Of a DNA stretch of 11,718 nt, positions 6,936-11,718 are shown piece by piece (the stretch's first letter is position 1; every line of letters begins with the position of its first letter). Source of the stretch: an uncultured Chloroflexota bacterium. GTDB taxonomy: Bacteria > Chloroflexota > Dehalococcoidia > UBA2247 > RBG-13-53-26. The notes below the pieces were generated by a model, which did not search any database, was not told where the DNA came from, and worked only from the letters and a program-made list of their open reading frames with translations. The translations under genes were made by a program, and so were the position numbers. The stretch covers positions 1 through 11,718 of the forward strand of contig CALMBS010000138.1 in NCBI GenBank assembly GCA_937860285.1, read 5' to 3'.

Positions 6936-9900
6936 TTGAACCTCCATGCGGGAGTCTGCGCGCCCGCCACCGGCGGTGCAGCCTGGGATAGAAGAGGGCC
7001 AGCGTCACGACCGCCAGGGCCAGCAGGCCGATCACCAGCCACACCGGTTTCCAGGGGGACGGGGCCACACTGATGGTGACGGGAGTATCCAGGTCCGCGG
7101 GACCGTAGGACACCCGCCCCCAATCGTCGATGGACCTGACCACGATCTGGTGCTCGCCCTGGCCGAGGTACAGGTCGGACTCGAAGCCGCTGGTGATATC
7201 GTTGCGGACCCCATCCACGAACACCTGGCAGCCGCCGCCAGACCGGCTTTCCCAGGAGACTCCCACGGCGGGCCCGGAACTGGCCCCGTTCTCGGGCGAT
7301 GTGAGCTGCAGATCGGCGTCGAGGTGCAGGAAGCAGAACCCGCCGCAGGCAGCCAGGGCCAGCACCCCCGGCCGCTGGCCCGGCAGCACCGCCACGCCGG
7401 CCGGGTCGAATCCGGTGAAGGCGCAGGTGCGCCGTCCGCTGTCCAGGTCCACCAGGACCAGGCACCGCGGGGAGCTCTGACCGTCGTCCTGGTTGGCGGA
7501 CGAATCCGGGTCATACGTGGGCAACCACGGCTCCCCGGCTGCCATGATTACCTCCCCATGACCGTCGGCATCGACATCGGTCAGAAGCATGGTTTCGCTG
7601 GTCCGTCCGTCGACGACGGTTCCGCTGCCGATCTCGAGCGGCATGGTGACGGCGATGTCCTTCAACGTTGTGTTGTGGAGCGCGTCGAAGACCTCCAGGC
7701 GCCCCTGCTCGAGGGCGTGGCCGTACTCGCGCACATCCCATTCTTTGAGGGCCCAGGCGAGGTCGTCGGCGCCATCGCCATTGATGTCGCCGACATTCAT
7801 GACTCGCAGGTCAGTGAAGGCCACGCCACCCTCACTGCTGTAGCCGAAACCGTAGTCGAAGCCCACTCTGCCTGTCTCCCACACCAGCGTGCCATCCCTT
7901 CCCGAGAGTATCCTCAAGAAGGCTCTCTCCCCGTACCCCTCCTCGTCCTGGAAGGATTCCTGGACCAGCACCACCGAATCCGGGCGTCCATCGGCGTTGA
8001 AGTCCCCGCACCCGAGATCGTAGCCCTCGATGGTCCCCTGCAGGTCAGCCTTGAACAGCACTTGCCCGTCCTCGGGCGACAGCACGCAGAGCGAGTGGTG
8101 AGGGGTATCGGCGTAGTATCCGCCTTTCGACTCCCTTGTCTGTGGTGGGCCCTCCTGCAGGAAGGCTAGCTCCCTGGCCCCGTCCCCGTCACTGTCCCCC
8201 ACCATCTCCGGGAGCCGGATGGTGACCCCGCTCTCGGCGGGGATGGTCTGCCGCACCTCGTAGCCGGAGGCGTCACCAGTGCTTCCAAGGACCAGTATCC
8301 TGCTGCCGGAGTAGACCGCCAGGTCGCCAACGTTGTCGGAGTTGATATCATCCAGCGTGACGAAGCTGCCGATTTCGTCACCCAGCCAGGTGGCGGCCAC
8401 CGTCGACCAGATGGTTTCCCCGGCCTGGTCCACGATGAGCAGCCCCCCCGCGTTCTCTGATGAGGGCTCAGACGCGTTGAGGACAAGAGCCACCCCGGCG
8501 GCGCCATTGCGGATGATCCCCAGGGACGACACCGGCTGTCCGGCGTCGAAGCTGGAGACCGTCCCGTCCCGGCCGCTGAAGATGAAGACCCTCTCCCTGA
8601 GGCAGCCTGCAATGTCCGGGACGCCATCGCCTCCCGCCAGGTCCGCCGTCACCTGCAGCGCCTTCAGGCCGCCACCGCTGACCCACTCGGCGTGCGGCAC
8701 CTCGTAGGACCAGGCTACGGCCCCGGTGGCCCCGTCCATCACCTGGAACAGCCTGACGCTGGACTCCGAGTACGGCCCCGCAGTGGACCCCCACTCGAGC
8801 ACGAGGTCTTCGGTGCCGTTGCCGACGAAGTTGCCCCTTTCCGCCTCGATGCCGGTGATCCTGGGATAGTACCAGAGCAGGCCGCCCCCGGCCGAAATGG
8901 CCGCCAGGTCGGCGCTGGACGAGAACGCCAGGTAGCCGTCTCCCTGCGGTCTTTTCATCACGACACTGCCGCTGCCCACTGCGTCCAGCGGGACCGTCCG
9001 CAGGACCGACCGGCCGTCCCTGGCGTCCACCATGGTCATCGCGGTCCGGCTGTTGTCGCTGTCCGCTACGTTCAGGTAGACAGGCTGGCCTTCGAACAGG
9101 TCTGTCTCCAGCCCGACGCCGGGCCACACCAGGGATCCTTCCTGCGGCCTGTCTGTCTTCCAGACCACGTTGCCGGCGGAGTCGCAGAGCGCCCGGCCGT
9201 TGGCGCTCACGGATCCACTGGCATCTCTGAGGTCGAAGGCCTGGGTCAACAGCAGTTCCCCCAGGCTGTCGCCGGTGATGTCGGCCGTCACCGACAGTAG
9301 CACACTGACTGACAGGTCGGGATTGCCGCTGACTTCCTCGAATGCCAGCGTGTCCCACATCAGCTTCCTGGCCCGCAGGTCGAATACCTGCGCCGATCCA
9401 TCTCCCGAGGCTGTGGCCAGCAGTCCTCCTTCTTCATCAAGGACGATGATGTCGCTTATCAGGTGTGAGACGGATACTGAGTCCGCGTCGTGCTCCGGCA
9501 GCTTCGTCTGCCACTCCCACTTGCCGGTCCCGGCGTCGAGCCAGATGAGCTGTCCGCCGTCGCACCCCACCAGCACCTCCCCGGAGCCATCCTCGTTGAG
9601 GTCCGCCAGGGTCACCATCCGCCACAGGGCCGAGGGCGTGGTGGACCGCCACTGCTCGGCGCCGTTCGCGGCATTCAGCGATAGGGCGCACCGGCCCGAG
9701 GTTATCAGCACGCTCTGCGAGTCCCCCTCGCCGGTCACCCCCAGATTGGTGATGATGCTCTGGCGGTCCACCCACAGCCGGTCCCAGATCCGGGCCATGG
9801 GGGCGAACTGCCACAGCTTCTCCCAGGTGGCGCCGTCGTAGCAGCGCAGCGCCGGCACCTGGGTGTCGTTCAGCGCGACGACAACCTCGCGGGTCCCGTC

Positions 9901-10254
9901 TCCGGTGACATCCTCGATCAGGGCGATGTGCCTGATGCCGAAAGGCGAGTAGAGGAAGTGGCTGAGCTTGCCGTCAGAGGCTACCGCGTACAGCCCGTTG
10001 GTCGTTCCCACGAAGGTCAGGTCCCCGCCGGTGTCGTTCAGGCTGCCGGTGACCGGCTGCATGGTGATGTCACCGTACAGGCCGAGGGGGGTGCAGGTGA
10101 CGGAGGGTTCGGGGGCTGACTCGGGCGCGGGTGGGGTTGATCCGGCCGGCTGGGACCCGGGCAGCGCGCCCATGCCCAGCGCCAGGCAGCAGACCACGAA
10201 AGAAACGGCGAGGAGGAACAGAGCGCGGGCAGGCCCGCGGCAGGAAAGGTCCAT
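6925..10254 (-). CDS. Membrane-anchored FG-GAP/VCBS beta-propeller protein (operon gene 1)
   Basis: The product has 1109 residues from the ATG at 10254, which gives a compact signal or anchor (about 11-31) after MDLSCRGPAR. A Pro/Ser-rich linker (33-50) precedes the propeller region (about 52-980). Ca-loop motifs are EDVTGDGTREV (114), ADLNEDGSGEV (217), ADITGDSLGEL (324), DDINSDNVGDL (635), GDSDGDGAREL (686), GDFNADGRPDS (750), GDINGDGADDL (822) and TDVDADGHGEV (892). About 982-1063 is Ig-like, then a transmembrane helix (1068-1088) and a tail RLHRRWRARR; the basic tail predicts its end is inside and the propeller outside. Conserved Cys at 54 and 138 match Cys 60 and 144 of the paralogue and could form a disulfide. 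No Shine-Dalgarno is visible at 10254; an ATG at 10296 lies just after the predicted promoter and could be a leaderless start adding 14 residues. The still longer frame back to 10425 would run into gap and across the promoter and is not credible. The ligand is unknown. Confidence 0.83.
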   Translation of the reverse strand: MDLSCRGPARALFLLAVSFVVCCLALGMGALPGSQPAGSTPPAPESAPEPSVTCTPLGLYGDITMQPVTGSLNDTGGDLTFVGTTNGLYAVASDGKLSHFLYSPFGIRHIALIEDVTGDGTREVVVALNDTQVPALRCYDGATWEKLWQFAPMARIWDRLWVDRQSIITNLGVTGEGDSQSVLITSGRCALSLNAANGAEQWRSTTPSALWRMVTLADLNEDGSGEVLVGCDGGQLIWLDAGTGKWEWQTKLPEHDADSVSVSHLISDIIVLDEEGGLLATASGDGSAQVFDLRARKLMWDTLAFEEVSGNPDLSVSVLLSVTADITGDSLGELLLTQAFDLRDASGSVSANGRALCDSAGNVVWKTDRPQEGSLVWPGVGLETDLFEGQPVYLNVADSDNSRTAMTMVDARDGRSVLRTVPLDAVGSGSVVMKRPQGDGYLAFSSSADLAAISAGGGLLWYYPRITGIEAERGNFVGNGTEDLVLEWGSTAGPYSESSVRLFQVMDGATGAVAWSYEVPHAEWVSGGGLKALQVTADLAGGDGVPDIAGCLRERVFIFSGRDGTVSSFDAGQPVSSLGIIRNGAAGVALVLNASEPSSENAGGLLIVDQAGETIWSTVAATWLGDEIGSFVTLDDINSDNVGDLAVYSGSRILVLGSTGDASGYEVRQTIPAESGVTIRLPEMVGDSDGDGARELAFLQEGPPQTRESKGGYYADTPHHSLCVLSPEDGQVLFKADLQGTIEGYDLGCGDFNADGRPDSVVLVQESFQDEEGYGERAFLRILSGRDGTLVWETGRVGFDYGFGYSSEGGVAFTDLRVMNVGDINGDGADDLAWALKEWDVREYGHALEQGRLEVFDALHNTTLKDIAVTMPLEIGSGTVVDGRTSETMLLTDVDADGHGEVIMAAGEPWLPTYDPDSSANQDDGQSSPRCLVLVDLDSGRRTCAFTGFDPAGVAVLPGQRPGVLALAACGGFCFLHLDADLQLTSPENGASSGPAVGVSWESRSGGGCQVFVDGVRNDITSGFESDLYLGQGEHQIVVRSIDDWGRVSYGPADLDTPVTISVAPSPWKPVWLVIGLLALAVVTLALFYPRLHRRWRARRLPHGGSNVR
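6941..6945 (-). promoter_or_regulatory. Ribosome binding site of the ABC ATPase gene
   Basis: GGAGG on the minus strand, five bases (TTCAA) before the ATG at 6935. It lies inside the last codons of the upstream propeller gene and selects this ATG over the in-frame ATG at 6947. Confidence 0.8.
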
Positions 10255-10304
10255 ACAATAGAAACGGACAGGACAGGTGCGTGGTTGCACGACCATCAGG
10301 GACG

Positions 10305-10334
10305 ATGGTATATGCCGGGACGCCCCTTCGTCAA
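10305..10334 (-). promoter_or_regulatory. Sigma70-like promoter of the propeller/ABC operon
   Basis: On the minus strand TTGACG (10334-10329) is followed after 18 bases by TACCAT (10310-10305); an overlapping alternative is TATACC (10312-10307) at 16 bases. TTGACG matches five of six -35 consensus positions; the -10 matches four of six. Transcription would start near 10298-10300, in the short gap between gap and the first propeller gene, so the operon need not depend on gap transcription. Confidence 0.5.
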
Positions 10335-10335
10335 G

Positions 10336-10360
10336 GGCCTGGTTGCCGCCGCGACAGGCC
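10336..10360 (-). terminator. Possible weak terminator hairpin after gap
   Basis: On the minus strand GGCCTG (10360-10355) can pair with CAGGCC (10341-10336) around a 13-base GC-rich loop, five bases after the gap stop codon. There is no following T-run and the stem is only 6 bp, so termination would be weak or Rho-assisted. Confidence 0.25.
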
Positions 10361-10364
10361 TGGC

Positions 10365-11378
10365 CTAGAGCCCCTTGCCGGCCATGAAGTAGATCAGGTC
10401 GGCCAGGCGGCACGAGTAGCCCCACTCGTTGTCGTACCAGGCCAGGACCTTGGCCATGTTGCCGCCGATGACCATGGTGCTCAGGCCGTCCACGGTGGAG
10501 CTGGCCGGGTTGCCCTTGAAGTCGATGCTCACCAGGGGCTCGTCCGTGTACTCCAGGATGCCCTTGAGCTGGCCGGCGGCGGCCTTCTGGAAGGCCTGGT
10601 TGATCTCCTCCGCGCTGACGTCCTTACCCAGGTCGGCCACCAGGTCGACCAGGGAGACCGTGCTCGTGGGCACGCGGAAGGCCACACCGTGGATCTTGCC
10701 CTTCAGCTCCGGCAGCACCAGGGTGACTGCCTTGGCGGCCCCGGTGGTGGTGGGGATGACGCTGGTCCCGGCAGACCGCGCCCGGCGCAGGTCCTTGTGC
10801 ACCATGTCCAGGATCTTCTGGTCATTGGTGTAGGCGTGGATCGTTGACATAAGGGCCTTGGTCACGCCGAAGGTCTCGTGGAGCACCTTGACCACCGGCG
10901 CGACGCAGTTGGTGGTGCAGGAGGCATTGGAGATGACCCGGTGCTTGGCCGGGTCGTACTTGTCCTCGTTGACCCCCAGGACGATGGTGATGTCCTCGTC
11001 CTTGGCCGGGGCGGAGATGATCACCTTCCTGGCGCCGCCCTGAAGGTGGGCGGCGGCCTTGGGACCGTCCGTGAAGAGGCCGGTCGACTCGACCACTACC
11101 TGGACGCCCAGGTCGCCCCACTTGATCTTGGCCGGGTCTCTCTCGGCCAGGACCTTGATGGGCTTGCCGTTGACCACCAGGGAGTCCGCCGTGGCTTCCA
11201 CCTTGCCGGGGAACGGCCCGTAGTTGCTGTCGTACTTCAGCAGGTGGGCATTGCTCTTGGCGTCGGTGAGGTCGTTAATGGCCACCACCTCCAGCTTGTC
11301 CGGATGGCGCTGCAGCATGGCCTTGAGCGCCAGCCTCCCAATGCGACCAAATCCATTGATACCGACCTTCGTTGCCAT
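10365..11378 (-). CDS. gap: Type I glyceraldehyde-3-phosphate dehydrogenase
   Basis: A 337-residue protein of normal GAPDH length. It catalyses the reversible oxidation and phosphorylation of glyceraldehyde 3-phosphate to 1,3-bisphosphoglycerate in cytoplasmic glycolysis or gluconeogenesis. Visible hallmarks are the Rossmann motif GINGFGRIGR (6-15), Asp36 in AINDLTD, which favours NAD over NADP, the catalytic Cys154 in SNASCTTNC, the partner His181 in STIHAYT, the phosphate-binding TTTGAAKAV (210-218), FRVPTSTVSLVDL (234-246) and WYDNEWGYS (314-322). No key residue is missing. The ATG at 11378 is preferred over the TTG one codon earlier because AAGGAGG ends 6 bases before it. It is separated from the propeller operon by about 110 bases containing a promoter, so co-regulation is possible but not required. 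Confidence 0.98.
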   Translation of the reverse strand: MATKVGINGFGRIGRLALKAMLQRHPDKLEVVAINDLTDAKSNAHLLKYDSNYGPFPGKVEATADSLVVNGKPIKVLAERDPAKIKWGDLGVQVVVESTGLFTDGPKAAAHLQGGARKVIISAPAKDEDITIVLGVNEDKYDPAKHRVISNASCTTNCVAPVVKVLHETFGVTKALMSTIHAYTNDQKILDMVHKDLRRARSAGTSVIPTTTGAAKAVTLVLPELKGKIHGVAFRVPTSTVSLVDLVADLGKDVSAEEINQAFQKAAAGQLKGILEYTDEPLVSIDFKGNPASSTVDGLSTMVIGGNMAKVLAWYDNEWGYSCRLADLIYFMAGKGL

Positions 11379-11384
11379 CAATGC

Positions 11385-11391
11385 CCTCCTT
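11385..11391 (-). promoter_or_regulatory. Ribosome binding site of gap
   Basis: AAGGAGG on the minus strand, 6 bases before the ATG at 11378. The spacing favours that ATG over the adjacent in-frame TTG. Confidence 0.85.
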
Positions 11392-11434
11392 CACATTTTT
11401 TGGGGAACGTGAACCGACTGCCTCTCTGGACCGC

Positions 11435-11462
11435 CGGGGGCAGGCCGGGCGGCCTGCCCCCG
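11435..11462. terminator. Perfect 12-bp GC-rich hairpin between the bS22-like gene and gap
   Basis: CGGGGGCAGGCC (11435-11446) and GGCCTGCCCCCG (11451-11462) are exact reverse complements with a four-base loop. In the minus-strand direction it lies 40 bases after the stop of the small ribosomal protein gene and about 57 bases before gap. It has no T-run, so it is either a GC-hairpin terminator or attenuator for the upstream gene, or a structured 5' leader or processing site of gap mRNA. A TTGACG at 11489-11484 lies upstream of it but has no good -10 at normal spacing. Confidence 0.5.
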
Positions 11463-11502
11463 CCCATGTATCTATTGGTGGACCGTCAAGCTGCCAGGAA
11501 GA

Positions 11503-11598
11503 CTACTTGTGCTTCCGCTCCCACCGGGTCTTCTTCATCATCTTCTTGTGCTTGTGCTTGGCCATCTTCTTCTGCCGCCACTTACGAACTGAGCCCAT
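11503..11598 (-). CDS. AURKAIP1/COX24-type small ribosomal protein (bS22/mS38-like)
   Basis: A 31-residue, extremely basic protein: MGSVRKWRQKKMAKHKHKK, then MMKKTRWERKHK. The pattern MGSV-x-K-x-R-x-K-x-M-x-K-x-K-H-x-K followed by K-T-R-x-x-R is that of the AURKAIP1/COX24 family (PF08213-type). Known members are the mycobacterial small-subunit protein bS22 and mitochondrial mS38; they lie on rRNA of the 30S subunit as a short Arg/Lys-rich helix. A weak ribosome site (AAAGGCAGGG) ends three bases before the ATG. The gene's first 17 bases overlap the end of the unrecognised upstream gene, suggesting coupling. At this length it is easily missed by gene callers. The family call rests on by-eye pattern match. 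Confidence 0.85.
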   Translation of the reverse strand: MGSVRKWRQKKMAKHKHKKMMKKTRWERKHK

Positions 11599-11718
11599 AA
11601 ACCCTGCCTTTCATGGAATGACCTGCTTCCCGGGACTGACGGCGACTGCGTCCTATCATGTCCAGGAACGCCTCCACCTTCGTCCGCAGGTGCGGAGTCA
11701 GCACGTAGTCGGCGTTTC
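11582..11718 (-). CDS. C-terminal end of an unrecognised protein (runs off right edge)
   Basis: An open minus-strand frame enters from the right edge and ends in TAA, giving 44 residues. It begins NADYVLTPHLRTKVEAFLDM and ends GRVYGLSS. The first 20 codons end almost entirely in G or C, like the other genes here, which supports real coding; the last 20 or so are more basic and less biased. It has no motif I recognise. Its end overlaps the start of the small ribosomal protein gene by 17 nt in another frame, so the two are probably cotranscribed. The function cannot be given from this fragment. Confidence 0.5.
   Translation of the reverse strand, partial: NADYVLTPHLRTKVEAFLDMIGRSRRQSREAGHSMKGRVYGLSS

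Noticed and set aside
10255..10425. Extension of the first propeller gene back to 10425
   Set aside because: It would run into the end of gap and through the predicted promoter and hairpin, and would place a long non-signal stretch before the hydrophobic segment.
11400..11502. Promoter for gap using TTGACG at 11489-11484
   Set aside because: No -10 hexamer occurs at 15-19 bases, and the strong hairpin lies between it and gap. I could not support a specific gap promoter.

Overview
The window is bacterial, GC-rich DNA with Shine-Dalgarno-led genes and tight packing on the minus strand. Two ferredoxin-type 2[4Fe-4S] proteins suggest an anaerobic or low-redox lifestyle. The type I GAPDH sequence, the tiny AURKAIP1/COX24-type ribosomal protein and the large FG-GAP propellers would fit Chloroflexota (perhaps Dehalococcoidia-like) or a similar GC-rich environmental lineage. 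This placement is an inference from general resemblance and is low confidence.

Left arm, plus strand (1-1698): two tandem paralogous ferredoxin-like genes, the first cut by the window edge. Each carries a Cys-rich N-terminal region followed by two classical CxxCxxCxxxC motifs. The second gene converges on the minus-strand operon, and one long hairpin covers both stop codons.

Centre, minus strand (10254 down to 1739): a compact four-gene operon. In order of transcription it encodes an FG-GAP/propeller protein with membrane anchor (about 1109 aa), an ABC ATPase, an ABC-2 type permease, and a second FG-GAP/propeller protein (1107 aa) paralogous to the first. Two junctions overlap by 11 nt with almost the same sequence, and the third is a direct TAG-ATG abutment, so the four products are probably made together. 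Both propeller proteins have an N-terminal hydrophobic segment, many DxNxDG-type calcium loops, a C-terminal Ig-like domain, one transmembrane helix and a basic cytoplasmic tail. This predicts large extracytoplasmic sensors, adhesins or scaffolds working with an ABC-2 transporter. Extracytoplasmic repeat protein plus ATPase plus permease resembles NosDFY in layout, but no substrate can be read from the sequence. This is the most interesting system in the window.

Right arm, minus strand (11718 down to 10365): the C-terminal end of an unrecognised protein, then a 31-codon AURKAIP1/COX24-type (bS22/mS38-like) ribosomal protein gene, a perfect 12-bp GC hairpin, and gap (glyceraldehyde-3-phosphate dehydrogenase). 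A sigma70-like promoter with TTGACG lies between gap and the propeller operon, so the operon probably has its own transcription start.

No tRNA, rRNA, CRISPR, insertion sequence or phage gene was seen. No gene-free stretch exceeds 300 bases.
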